64,000 bases of DNA, taken from contig CAXBNI010000001.1 of the NCBI GenBank assembly GCA_963977105.1, positions 434,001 to 498,000 of the forward strand, in the 5' to 3' direction. Below the pieces are notes generated by a model. It was not told the DNA's origin and did not search any database. It saw only the letters and a list, made by a program, of their open reading frames with translations. Shown in pieces: positions 42,358-51,077 of the stretch; within the stretch, counting starts at the first letter, position 1; the number at the start of each line of letters is the position of its first letter. The translations under genes and the position numbers were made by a program. The DNA is from UBA2705 sp963977105 (lineage in GTDB: Bacteria; Pseudomonadota; Alphaproteobacteria; Micavibrionales; Micavibrionaceae).

Positions 42358-43829
42358 GCAAACCAATGCCAACAATATTAATTGTCGATGATGAACCTGA
42401 TATTCGTGCTCTAGTCGGCGGCATTCTTGAAGATGAAGGTTATAATGTCTGCTATGCTGAAACGCATCAGGAAACCTTCGTGCAAATCGAAAGCGAGCGA
42501 CCTGATATGGTCTTGCTTGATATTTGGCTTGAGAATAGCGCGAAAGACGGCCTTGGTATATTAACAGACATACAAGAGCTTAGCCGTGATGTTGCGTTGC
42601 CGGTCGTGATGATGAGCGGCCACGGAAATATTGAAACAGCGGTCAAGGCACTGCAAATCGGCGCCTTTGATTTTATTGAGAAACCATTTAAAACAGAGCG
42701 CCTATTACTGCTTGTTTCAAGGGCAATTGAGTTAAGTAGCCTTAAGCGTGAAAATAAGGCGCTGAAAACTAGCGGGCAACGCAAAGAGGAACGCCACCTT
42801 GTTGGACGCTCCAACGCCGCTGAGGGCCTGCGTCAAATTATTACGCGGGTTGCCCCGACCAATAGCCGTATATTGCTTACGGGCGAGGCAGGGGTAGGCA
42901 AAGACTTTATTGGGCGCTTGATCCACGAAAGCTCGGAGCGCGAGGATATGCCGTTTATGGCGGTAAATTGTGGTTCGATGCATGCAGACAAATTCGACAT
43001 TGAGCTATTTGGCTGTTTAGCTGGCGTACAGGGTGAGCCTGAGCGCGTTGGCTTATTTGAGCGCTGTAATGGCGGAACATTTTTCCTTGATGAAGTGGGC
43101 GATATGCCTTTCGAAACGCAAGGGAAGCTTGTGCGTGTTCTACAGGAGCAGCGCTTTGAGCGCCTTGGCAGCACAAAGCCGATTAGCCTTGATATACGCG
43201 TTGTTGCATCAACAAGCTATGACCTAAATGAAAAAATTCAAAGCGGCGCGTTTAGGCAGGATTTATATTACCGCTTGAATGTTGTTTCAGTGCAGGTGCC
43301 TTCGCTGAAGGATCGTAAGGAAGATGTTGAACTGCTTTGCGCAGAGTTTTCACGGGAGCTGTGTAATAAGTCTGACCTTGAGACTTTTTCTTTCTCAGTA
43401 TCAGCAATGTCAGCACTTAAATCATATGCGTGGCCTGGTAATATGCGTCAATTGCGCAATGTTATTGAATGGCTAACGATTATGAAGTCATCAACAGGAA
43501 AAACTATTATTGAGCCTGACGATTTGCCGCCTGAAATTTTGTCTGTTTTGCCAAAAAGTATTGTTGTTGAAAGGCATGCAGATTTTCTTGATATGAATCT
43601 AAAAGACGCGCGCGCAAACTTTGAACGTGACTATCTGAGCGCACAACTGCAGCGTTTTAGTGGGAATATCACAAAGGCTGCCGAAGCCATTGGCATGGAG
43701 AGATCCGCGCTACACAGGAAGATCAAGAGTCTTGAAATTAATACGCAGGATACTGCGGAGGCACTAGACAGCACTGCGCAAATCGGTGAAGATGGCGTAG
43801 CTAATAAATCGTACAAAAAGACTGGGTAA
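42354..43829 (+). CDS. ntrX: NtrX response regulator without GAFTGA motif
   Basis: A 491-residue NtrC-family regulator, partner of NtrY. The receiver has DDEPD at 12-16 and the acceptor Asp in MVLLDIWLE (D56). The AAA+ domain has Walker A GEAGVGKD and Walker B GGTFFLDEVGDM. The sigma-54 contact loop GAFTGA is replaced by a GCLAGVQGEP stretch, so classic sigma-54 activation is unlikely, as reported for other alphaproteobacterial NtrX. The C-terminus is a Fis-type helix-turn-helix (NITKAAEAIGMERSALHRKIK). It precedes trkA by five bases. Confidence 0.93.
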   Translation: MSKPMPTILIVDDEPDIRALVGGILEDEGYNVCYAETHQETFVQIESERPDMVLLDIWLENSAKDGLGILTDIQELSRDVALPVVMMSGHGNIETAVKALQIGAFDFIEKPFKTERLLLLVSRAIELSSLKRENKALKTSGQRKEERHLVGRSNAAEGLRQIITRVAPTNSRILLTGEAGVGKDFIGRLIHESSEREDMPFMAVNCGSMHADKFDIELFGCLAGVQGEPERVGLFERCNGGTFFLDEVGDMPFETQGKLVRVLQEQRFERLGSTKPISLDIRVVASTSYDLNEKIQSGAFRQDLYYRLNVVSVQVPSLKDRKEDVELLCAEFSRELCNKSDLETFSFSVSAMSALKSYAWPGNMRQLRNVIEWLTIMKSSTGKTIIEPDDLPPEILSVLPKSIVVERHADFLDMNLKDARANFERDYLSAQLQRFSGNITKAAEAIGMERSALHRKIKSLEINTQDTAEALDSTAQIGEDGVANKSYKKTG

Positions 43830-43834
43830 ATTTT

Positions 43835-45217
43835 ATGCGTATAATCATTTGTGGTGTCGGGCGTGTTGGCTATAGCATTGCGTCGTACTTATCAAGAGAG
43901 CAAGACAATGACATTACAATTGTGGATCATAGTAGCGCTCTAATTCGCCGGATTAACGATGAGATGGATGTGAATGGGATTATTGGCCATGCATCTAACC
44001 CTGATGTCCTTGCGATGGCGGGGGCAGCTGATGCGGATATGATTATTGCCGTAACGCATTCTGATGAAGTTAATATGGTTGCCTGTCAGGTTGCGCATTC
44101 TTTATTCGGTGTTTCACGAAAAATTGCGCGCCTGAGAAACCCCGTGTTTCTTGACCCGTTATGGCACAAGCTGTTTTCACGCGAAAATATGCCAATTGAT
44201 TTCATAATTTCTCCAGAGGTGGAGGTCGCAAAGTCTATTTTCAATCGTTTGGATATTCCTGGTACCTCGAATGTTGTCTCACTTGAAGACGGTCGTGCGC
44301 ATTTAATTGGTGTGCGCTGTGAAGAAAACTGTCCTGTTGTGAACACGCAGTTAAAGCAATTAATGGCATTGTTCCCTGATTTGAACGTAAAGATTGCGGC
44401 TATACTACGTGGTAATGAGGTGATATATCCGAATATTCATGACCAAATGCTTGTCGGTGATGAAGTTTATTTATTCGCAAATAGTGACCATATACAGCGT
44501 GTTTTGTCTGTCTTTGGGCACGACGAAGAAGAGGCCAAAAACGTTGTTATTCTTGGTGGTGGTAATATTGGACTGAATTTGGCCCGCACCATTATTCGTA
44601 AACGGCCCAATGTGAACCTTAAAGTTATTGAGCGTGATGCAGCGCGCGCTGTGTATCTAAGTGAGCAGCTTAATAACAAGGCGATTGTTCTTAAAGGCAA
44701 CGGCTTAAGCGAAGGTGTTATATCACAGGCGAATATTGAAAATGCAGATGCCTTGATCACAGTTACAAATGATGATGAGACGAATATTTTGTCATCGCTT
44801 ATTGCAAAGCAGGCGGGCTGCCAGCGTGTGCTGTCTTTAGTGACGAACGAGTTATATACTGACTTAATCAGCTCCCTGAACATTGATGTGCAGGTGTCAC
44901 CAAAGGCGGCAACTGTTTCAAAAATCATGCAATTTGTTCGTAAGGGCAGTATTAAACACATACATGCTTTGAAAAATGGCTTTGCCGAAGTGTTCGAGGC
45001 TGTGGTGCAAGAGAATTCAGAGATCGCCAATGTCCCTATATCCGAGCTAAAGCTTCCGCGCGGCATTTTAATTGGTATGATTGTCCATGATGATAATATC
45101 ATCATCCCATATGGCGATACGATTATTCGTGAGGGGGACCATGTTATTATTCTGGCTGATAAATCTGAAACCGCAAAAGTTGAGCGTTTCTTTTCTTACC
45201 GTATCAGGTTGATTTAG
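43835..45217 (+). CDS. trkA: Trk system potassium uptake protein TrkA
   Basis: Cytoplasmic NAD(H)-binding gating subunit of a Trk/Ktr potassium transporter. The 460-residue protein has two tandem RCK units. Each has a Rossmann nucleotide site: ICGVGRVGYSIASYL at the start and VVILGGGNIGLNLAR in the middle (about 230-250), and each ends with a small RCK_C domain. A TrkH-type channel is not coded here. It follows ntrX by five bases, the conserved alphaproteobacterial order. Confidence 0.95.
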   Translation: MRIIICGVGRVGYSIASYLSREQDNDITIVDHSSALIRRINDEMDVNGIIGHASNPDVLAMAGAADADMIIAVTHSDEVNMVACQVAHSLFGVSRKIARLRNPVFLDPLWHKLFSRENMPIDFIISPEVEVAKSIFNRLDIPGTSNVVSLEDGRAHLIGVRCEENCPVVNTQLKQLMALFPDLNVKIAAILRGNEVIYPNIHDQMLVGDEVYLFANSDHIQRVLSVFGHDEEEAKNVVILGGGNIGLNLARTIIRKRPNVNLKVIERDAARAVYLSEQLNNKAIVLKGNGLSEGVISQANIENADALITVTNDDETNILSSLIAKQAGCQRVLSLVTNELYTDLISSLNIDVQVSPKAATVSKIMQFVRKGSIKHIHALKNGFAEVFEAVVQENSEIANVPISELKLPRGILIGMIVHDDNIIIPYGDTIIREGDHVIILADKSETAKVERFFSYRIRLI

Positions 45218-45235
45218 CGGCGAGGCACACAGTTG

Positions 45236-45892
45236 ATGACAAAACGGGTAGTATTATTTGATTGGGACGGTACATTGGCTGATAACTATGACGTCATCAA
45301 AAATGGCATTAATCAAGTTTTTAGTCATTTCTCAATGCCGCTATGGACAGATGAAGACGCGAAAAAGAATATACGTCTAACCGCGCGCGACCTTTATAGC
45401 CACTTATTCGATGACCAGAATGATGTTGATACAGCATTAAAAATCTACCTTTCTTATGTCGAAGAAAATCACTTAGATATTATAAAGCCGATTGATGGCG
45501 CTGAAGATTTTATCTGCAAACTGCATAATGAAGGTTATGTTCTAGGTATTGTCAGCAATAAAACGCAGCGTTTTCTTGATCGTGAGGTTTTAAAGCTGGG
45601 CTGGCAAGACATGTTTGAAGTGGTTATAGGCGCGGGGACTGCAAAGCGTGACAAGCCACAACCCGACTCTATTAACCTCGCTTTAAAACGCTTAAACGCG
45701 ACCTCAGCGCAGGCTATATATGTGGGCGACACAGAAACGGATATGATCGCGGCTCAAAATGCTCTGGTTAAAAGTGTGTTCGTAACTTATGGTTTAGGGG
45801 ATGTCGATGACTTAAAGAAAACGGTTTTTGCAACGCAAATGCCGAGCATATGTAACAATTATAAAGAGCTTCGCGAAGCGGTTAGTTTTTAA
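45236..45892 (+). CDS. HAD-superfamily hydrolase (phosphoglycolate-phosphatase-like)
   Basis: A 218-residue phosphatase of the HAD fold, subfamily IA. Motif I: FDWDGTLADNY with the nucleophile Asp. Motif II: GIVSNKT. Motif III: the Lys in KRDKPQPDS. Motif IV: YVGDTETDMIAA. A helical cap lies between motifs I and II. The ATG at 45236 with GAGG upstream is chosen over the TTG at 45233. It sits between trkA and hfq, where most alphaproteobacteria have no gene. Substrate not deducible. Confidence 0.85.
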   Translation: MTKRVVLFDWDGTLADNYDVIKNGINQVFSHFSMPLWTDEDAKKNIRLTARDLYSHLFDDQNDVDTALKIYLSYVEENHLDIIKPIDGAEDFICKLHNEGYVLGIVSNKTQRFLDREVLKLGWQDMFEVVIGAGTAKRDKPQPDSINLALKRLNATSAQAIYVGDTETDMIAAQNALVKSVFVTYGLGDVDDLKKTVFATQMPSICNNYKELREAVSF

Positions 45893-45909
45893 AAAAATAT
45901 AAAAAAAGC

Positions 45910-45938
45910 TTGATGCAATGCAAAAACTTTACTATTGA
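45910..45938 (+). promoter_or_regulatory. Candidate sigma-70 promoter of hfq
   Basis: TTGATG (45910-45915) and TATTGA (45933-45938) with a 17-bp spacer lie about 50 bp before the hfq ATG. The -10 box is weak. A GAGGG ribosome site follows at about 45974-45978. Confidence 0.35.
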
Positions 45939-45988
45939 TATGCGTTACTAAAGCCTACAATTATAAATAGCGAGAGGGTGAACAGCTT

Positions 45989-46234
45989 ATGGCTGAAAAA
46001 ACACAAAATGTACAGGACGTGTTCCTAAATAAATTAAGAAAAGAAAAACAAAGTGTTACAGTCTTTTTAGTAAACGGCGTAAAGCTTCAAGGTGTAATCA
46101 CATGGTTCGACAACTTCAGCGTATTGCTGCGTCGTGAATCCCATGCACAGCTTGTCTACAAGCATGCGATATCAACAATTATGCCAGCAGGCCCACTATC
46201 TTTATATGATGGTGAAGAAGGCTCAAGCGAGTAA
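45989..46234 (+). CDS. hfq: RNA chaperone Hfq
   Basis: An 81-residue Sm-like protein that forms hexamers and pairs small RNAs with mRNAs. The Sm1 motif is in VTVFLVNGVKLQGVITWFD, and the Sm2 motif YKHAIST carries the KH residues that bind uridine. The C-terminal tail is short and acidic (DGEEGSSE), as in other alphaproteobacteria. GAGGG lies about ten bases before the ATG. hflX follows after 92 bp containing a long hairpin. Confidence 0.97.
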   Translation: MAEKTQNVQDVFLNKLRKEKQSVTVFLVNGVKLQGVITWFDNFSVLLRRESHAQLVYKHAISTIMPAGPLSLYDGEEGSSE

Positions 46235-46258
46235 TTGAAAATATCATTCAGTTTTTTA

Positions 46259-46291
46259 ATATCCTCTGTGTGCGGCTCATACAGGGGATAT
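46259..46291 (+). ncRNA. Long hairpin between hfq and hflX
   Basis: A 14-bp stem (46259-46272 with 46278-46291), with two G-U wobbles, and a five-base loop CGGCT. It is followed by ATTTATATTT rather than a clean T-run, so it could be a weak terminator or attenuator, or a processing or stability element that separates hfq from hflX output. Confidence 0.6.
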
Positions 46292-46326
46292 ATTTATATT
46301 TAGGCAAATAAAAGGTACCAAATTAT

Positions 46327-47616
46327 ATGGGCGAATATTGCTATATTATACAACCTATCATTCCTGCACATCGCAAAGCAGGCACCGTAAACTACATACG
46401 TGATCCTGAAGCTCGCTTACAGGAGGCCGTAAGCCTATCTGCAGCCATTGAGCTCGACGTTCGCGGCGGTGAGACCATTAACTTACGGCGCGTTGATGCA
46501 GGGGTCTTGTTCGGCAAAGGCATTATCGAGCGCATTGGTGAGACTGTTAAAGAGCAAGAAATTGACCTTGTGGTTATTAACCACAGCCTTTCGCCTGTGC
46601 AGCAGCGTAACCTTGAGCGCTCTTGGAAATGCAAAGTGATTGATCGTAGCGCTTTGATCTTAGAGATATTCGGAGAGCGCGCGCAAACCAAAGAGGGTAA
46701 AATCCAAGTTGAACTTGCTGCCCTGTCTTATCAGCGCTCACGTTTGGTAAAATCATGGACGCACTTGGAACGCCAGCGTGGTGGTTCGGGCTTTATGGGC
46801 GGCCCCGGTGAGGCGCAAATCGAACTCGATCGCCGTATGATTGATGACAAAATCAATCGCCTCAAGAAACAGCTAGGTGACGTAAAGAAAAACCGTGATC
46901 TGCAGCGTGAAAGCCGCGAGAAAGTGCCGTATCCAATTGTCGCGCTTGTTGGCTACACCAACGCAGGTAAATCTACATTATTTAATAACGTCACAGGCGC
47001 AGATGTTTTTGCGCAGGATTTGTTGTTTGCAACGCTTGATCCTACAATGCGTGAAGTAAAGCTGCCTAATGATAAGGCGATTATTTTATCCGATACGGTT
47101 GGGTTTATATCAGAGCTGCCAACGCATTTAATTGCCGCATTCCGTTCAACGTTAGAACAAGTACAATATGCCGATGTAATTTTGCATGTACGTGACATGT
47201 CGGCGGTTGATACCGCGCAGCAGCGTGAAGACGTTATTCAAGTTCTTGAAGAGCTTGGGGTGAGTTATCGCGATAACCCAAAAATCATCGAAGTCCTAAA
47301 TAAAGTCGACTTGCTTGAAGACGGCCTTGCCCCAGAAACATCAATTGAGAAAAGACAGGTTTCTGTCTCTGCGATTACCTCTGAAGGGGTTGATAGTCTG
47401 CTTGATCTGGTTGGTGAGATTATCACCAAGGAAGATACGGCTTGTGAATTCTTGCTTAGCCCCGCAGCAGGCGAGGCGCAATCATGGCTGTACAATCATG
47501 GCCTTGTACTTAGTAATGCCGTAACAGACGAGAATAGAATTCATTTAGAAGTGCGTCTTTCCGCTGCGAATTTAGGGCGTTTCACCCAACGTTTTAGTAT
47601 TTATCCCGTGGAATAA
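46327..47616 (+). CDS. hflX: GTPase HflX
   Basis: A ribosome-associated GTPase that splits stalled 70S ribosomes, notably under heat stress. The 429-residue protein has the HflX N-terminal domain (with VRGGETINLRRVDAGVLFGKG), the linker helix bearing GGSGFMGGPGEAQIELDRR, and the G domain with G1 GYTNAGKST, G3 DTVGF and G4 NKVD. The C-terminal domain is short. AAAGG precedes the ATG. It follows hfq in the conserved order. Confidence 0.95.
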   Translation: MGEYCYIIQPIIPAHRKAGTVNYIRDPEARLQEAVSLSAAIELDVRGGETINLRRVDAGVLFGKGIIERIGETVKEQEIDLVVINHSLSPVQQRNLERSWKCKVIDRSALILEIFGERAQTKEGKIQVELAALSYQRSRLVKSWTHLERQRGGSGFMGGPGEAQIELDRRMIDDKINRLKKQLGDVKKNRDLQRESREKVPYPIVALVGYTNAGKSTLFNNVTGADVFAQDLLFATLDPTMREVKLPNDKAIILSDTVGFISELPTHLIAAFRSTLEQVQYADVILHVRDMSAVDTAQQREDVIQVLEELGVSYRDNPKIIEVLNKVDLLEDGLAPETSIEKRQVSVSAITSEGVDSLLDLVGEIITKEDTACEFLLSPAAGEAQSWLYNHGLVLSNAVTDENRIHLEVRLSAANLGRFTQRFSIYPVE

Positions 47617-47633
47617 ATGCTAGGCTTGGTCTT

Positions 47634-48470
47634 ATGATTGAAGAAATTAGCCAGATTATTCGTAATTGCGCAGCAGAGATTATACTGCCGCGTTTTCGTA
47701 ACTTAAAAGACGATGATGTCACCACTAAAACGGGGCCTCGTGATTTAGTTACGATTGCGGATACCGAAGCTGAATATTACCTGCAAAAACATATCAAACA
47801 GTACCTTGAGAGTGCCTTAATTGTCGGCGAGGAATCTATTTCGCGCGGGGAGTATGATTTATCTGATATTCACGCTCATGGCGACCAGCCCATATTCGTC
47901 GTTGATCCGATTGATGGCACAAACAACTTTGTCAAAGGCTCTGATGTTTTTGGCGTTATGGTCGCTATGTTGATTAATGGTGTGTGTCACAAGGCGTGGA
48001 TCTATGATGTCGTGAATGACAAAATGACCACAGCCGCCAAAGGTGAGGGCGCGCATACTAACGGCAAGCCAATAAAAGTCAGCACGACGGATGAAACTCA
48101 GGCACTCACTGGCTACACGTCCCTGCGTTATATGAATAAAGTAGATAAAGCCCACTTTCTTGCTTATGGCCAAGGTGTAAATATGGTCGATTCTACTGGT
48201 TGCGCCGCGCATATGTATTTAGACGTCGCGCATGGCCGTAAAGATTTCACGATGTTTACGCGCTTAAAACCATGGGATCACCTTCCAGGGGTTCTTATAT
48301 GTCAGGAAGCGGGGGCTTATGCGGCGAACTGGGATGGCTCGCCCTATGATATTAATTCGCGACATATTAAACCATCTGTTTCAGGAGTTCGCGCTGGTAT
48401 CCTGAGCGCGAATAGTGAAAAGACTTGGCGAATTTTACACGATATGCTTATATCGTCTTTACATAGATAA
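47634..48470 (+). CDS. Inositol monophosphatase family protein, copy 2
   Basis: A 278-residue IMPase-fold phosphatase. Metal-site motifs: VGEES, FVVDPIDGTNNFVKGSDVFG and KPWDHLPGVLICQEAGAY. It starts 17 bp after hflX and precedes a second member of the same family by 18 bp; the two share length and motif layout and look like diverged duplicates. Histidinol-phosphatase or inositol phosphatase activity is possible, but the sequence does not decide. Confidence 0.88.
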   Translation: MIEEISQIIRNCAAEIILPRFRNLKDDDVTTKTGPRDLVTIADTEAEYYLQKHIKQYLESALIVGEESISRGEYDLSDIHAHGDQPIFVVDPIDGTNNFVKGSDVFGVMVAMLINGVCHKAWIYDVVNDKMTTAAKGEGAHTNGKPIKVSTTDETQALTGYTSLRYMNKVDKAHFLAYGQGVNMVDSTGCAAHMYLDVAHGRKDFTMFTRLKPWDHLPGVLICQEAGAYAANWDGSPYDINSRHIKPSVSGVRAGILSANSEKTWRILHDMLISSLHR

Positions 48471-48488
48471 ACATAAGGAAGCCGAAAA

Positions 48489-49319
48489 ATGGATTTCAAT
48501 CAATTGCGCCTTGATGTTGAAGAGCTACAAAAAACATGCTGGACACAGGTTATAAAGCAGTATTTCAATGCGCTTTCTGCTGACCAAGTTGTGACCAAGG
48601 CACACGCGCAGGATTTTCAAACCATTGCGGATACAGAATCAGAAAAGTTCTTAACGCATGAGTTAAAACGTCTAATTCCAAACAGCCTTGTGTTAGGCGA
48701 AGAGGCACAGGCCGCCGGGCAGGCATCGTTAGATATATTTACGCAGTCTAAGCCTGATGATTACATCTGGGTTATTGACCCGATTGATGGCACTTATAAC
48801 TTTGTAAATAACCATGATGACTTCGCTGTTATTATTGCTTTGGTACAAAACAATGAAACAATAGGTGGGTGGATTTATCAGCCGAAAACCGGCGATATCG
48901 TCAGTACTATCAAAGGTGATGGCGCCTATTTAAACGGGCAGCCAACGCATGTTTCAAATACAGCGACGCTGGCCGAGTTAAATGGCTACTCTCCGGTTAT
49001 TTATAGTGGGCGCACTCCTTTTAAAACACATTTCCAAAACTGCGCTGCGGAATTAAAACAGATTGATAATTTGCGCTCTGCAGGGGTGCATTACTTGAAT
49101 ATGGTCGCAGGCCAGGCCGATTTCTATATGGTGCATCATAGTATGCCTTGGGATCACCTTGCAGGCGCTTTGCTGTTCGAAGAAGCCGGCGGAGTTGTTA
49201 GTAAATGGGATGGTAGCGCTTATAAGCCCTCAGACCATAAGGATTTCCTTATTTCTGCGAATAGCGCAGCGACCCATAAGGCGCTAATGGATAAGTTTAT
49301 AAAGCCTATTTATCCGTAA
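48489..49319 (+). CDS. Inositol monophosphatase family protein, copy 3
   Basis: A 276-residue IMPase-fold phosphatase adjacent to copy 2. Motifs: LGEEAQ, VIDPIDGTYNFVNNHDDFA and MPWDHLAGALLFEEAGGVV. In place of the second Glu of the usual EES it has EEA. AAGGAAG lies seven bases before the ATG, a better ribosome site than that of copy 2. Its stop overlaps the 3' end of convergent rppH by 14 bases. Substrate unknown. Confidence 0.88.
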   Translation: MDFNQLRLDVEELQKTCWTQVIKQYFNALSADQVVTKAHAQDFQTIADTESEKFLTHELKRLIPNSLVLGEEAQAAGQASLDIFTQSKPDDYIWVIDPIDGTYNFVNNHDDFAVIIALVQNNETIGGWIYQPKTGDIVSTIKGDGAYLNGQPTHVSNTATLAELNGYSPVIYSGRTPFKTHFQNCAAELKQIDNLRSAGVHYLNMVAGQADFYMVHHSMPWDHLAGALLFEEAGGVVSKWDGSAYKPSDHKDFLISANSAATHKALMDKFIKPIYP

Positions 49320-49794
49320 CAAATTTGCCAAACATATTGATGACTTCTTGGTATGTGTCTTTTTTGAAAGGGACAATAAGATCAAGTATGTCGTTTAGCT
49401 CGACCCATTTCCAGCGCTGAAACTCAGCAGGGCTATGTGCATCAAGCTTTATATCGCTGTCTTGGCCTGTATAACGCAGGGCGATCCATGTTTGTTCTTG
49501 CCCGCGATACTTGTTTTTCCACAGCCGACCTAATAAATGCGGAGGTAAATCATAACGTAGTTTTTTCGTCCCTATTTCAAGGATGTCAGCTTTATCGCTG
49601 CCGATCTCTTCAAGCATCTCACGATATGCGGCAGCAGCTAGGTCTTCGCCTTCATCAATGCCACCTTGTGGCATTTGCCATGCGCCAGGTGAGTCTATAC
49701 GTTCGCCAACAAAGACTTTGCCATCATTGTTAAACAAGGCAATGCCGACACATGCGCGGTAAGGGAGGTGGCGGTGGTCTGCTGCGTTACTCAT
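49306..49794 (-). CDS. rppH: RNA pyrophosphohydrolase RppH
   Basis: Removes pyrophosphate from mRNA 5' ends, starting decay. The 162-residue Nudix protein shows YRACVGIALFNNDGKVFVGERID, the Nudix box GGIDEGEDLAAAAYREMLEE followed by IG, and later LPPHLLGRLWKNKYRGQEQTW, typical of the RppH/NudH subgroup. It is downstream of the deacetylase and ctpA genes on the same strand, a conserved alphaproteobacterial order, and overlaps the convergent IMPase gene by 14 bases. Confidence 0.93.
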   Translation of the reverse strand: MSNAADHRHLPYRACVGIALFNNDGKVFVGERIDSPGAWQMPQGGIDEGEDLAAAAYREMLEEIGSDKADILEIGTKKLRYDLPPHLLGRLWKNKYRGQEQTWIALRYTGQDSDIKLDAHSPAEFQRWKWVELNDILDLIVPFKKDTYQEVINMFGKFVTDK

Positions 49795-49820
49795 TATTTG
49801 AATCCTGCTGGGGCAAAGGG

Positions 49821-51035
49821 TTATTTATATTCACTCATATTATAGCTAGCAGGAACAAAGATGATGCCTTGCTGCTTCGCTGATTGATCTGCCCACTGGG
49901 CGATGCGTGCAATTACATTTGGGTATGCAGGAAAAAACGCGGTAACAGAGGATTGATCTATTTGCTCTGTTGCCATTTTTTCTAATGCTTTTAAATTTTT
50001 GTCGAGCTCGTCCATACGCCCTGTTTTTGTCAGCCATAAATTATTCTGACTAAATGGTACCTTGGCGCCCCTTGCCATTGATTCTATCACTTCTGCGTCT
50101 GTATCGTCCGATGTGATATAGGCGACGCCATGTTCATAGAGCGCCGAAAACAAGCTGTTGAGTTCAGATTCCGATGTGGTGAAATAGCTGTCTTGTACAT
50201 CCATTAAGCCCGTATAGCCCTTTGCCAAAGAAAGTAACCAGATTAAACGGCGCCGGTTTTCATTCGCTTTGCTTTTAATCAGCAAAGTCATTGGCCCTGT
50301 TTCATTCCACGGAAAATGCTTCGCTTGGAGCGGTAGTGTAAGCCAAACTTCGTGACCGTTTTTACGAGCGCTGTCTATTTTCTCTTGCGGGGTAAGTGCA
50401 TACGGGGATAATGCGTACGTGATGTGCAGGTCTTTAAAAGCTCTCGCTGCTTGCGCTGTAATTTTATCGGACAAGCCATAATCGACCATGACTAATGACA
50501 CGGTGCCTTTATATGCTCTGGTCTTTAACGCTTCAAATAACGGTGCCTTATAGGCGCTAAATACGGTTTGTTCTTTGTTACGACGCGGGACCGTAATGCC
50601 ATTGTCTATAGTACTGTAGAGGGTTTCGTCATGGCTAAGCTTGACCTTATAGGCGTTGTCATCTTCAATGCCATATTCAGCCGTACTGTGCGTTACGGCG
50701 TTCGTGTCGTGCTGCTGCTCGTGAGCGGTTGATGTTGTTATATCGCCATGCTCTGCCGGCGTCTGTGTGTCAGTGGCTTGTGCAGTGGGCTGTGCAGTGT
50801 CCAATGTTTCATCGAGAATGGTTGCGATACGTATTTCAACATAAGGCCATGCTTCGTAATTTGGCCCTGCTGCGGTTTTGTATAGGGCAAAACTAGCACC
50901 AAAAATGGCTGTCGTACCAATCGCTAATGTGAGGACAAAGGCCGGCATAGAAAAAGAAGATAGAAACATCTTAAACTTATTAGGAAGTTTAAACGACCTA
51001 GATACGTTGTCTTTAATCTTCTTTTTCGGCGGCAT
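49821..51035 (-). CDS. Divergent polysaccharide deacetylase (YibQ-like)
   Basis: A 404-residue membrane-anchored protein: a basic N-terminus (KKKIKDN), one membrane helix (MPAFVLTLAIGTTAIFGASFALY), a Thr/His-rich linker, and a C-terminal divergent polysaccharide deacetylase domain beginning near VSLVMVDYGLSDKITAQA and containing HEVWLTLPLQAKHFPWN and GYTGLMDVQDSYFTTSE. Metal ligands of active deacetylases are only partly visible, so activity is uncertain. The ATG at 51035 is preferred over the GTG at 51044. Neighbours envC and ctpA point to cell-wall work. Confidence 0.88.
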   Translation of the reverse strand: MPPKKKIKDNVSRSFKLPNKFKMFLSSFSMPAFVLTLAIGTTAIFGASFALYKTAAGPNYEAWPYVEIRIATILDETLDTAQPTAQATDTQTPAEHGDITTSTAHEQQHDTNAVTHSTAEYGIEDDNAYKVKLSHDETLYSTIDNGITVPRRNKEQTVFSAYKAPLFEALKTRAYKGTVSLVMVDYGLSDKITAQAARAFKDLHITYALSPYALTPQEKIDSARKNGHEVWLTLPLQAKHFPWNETGPMTLLIKSKANENRRRLIWLLSLAKGYTGLMDVQDSYFTTSESELNSLFSALYEHGVAYITSDDTDAEVIESMARGAKVPFSQNNLWLTKTGRMDELDKNLKALEKMATEQIDQSSVTAFFPAYPNVIARIAQWADQSAKQQGIIFVPASYNMSEYK

Positions 51036-51077
51036 AATTCTCACATCGTAAACTGGTGGACGGCGCGATAGTGTCCG

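Noticed and set aside
44467..45105. A 212-residue minus-strand frame
   Set aside because: Fully antisense to trkA, a strongly supported gene; no independent signals.
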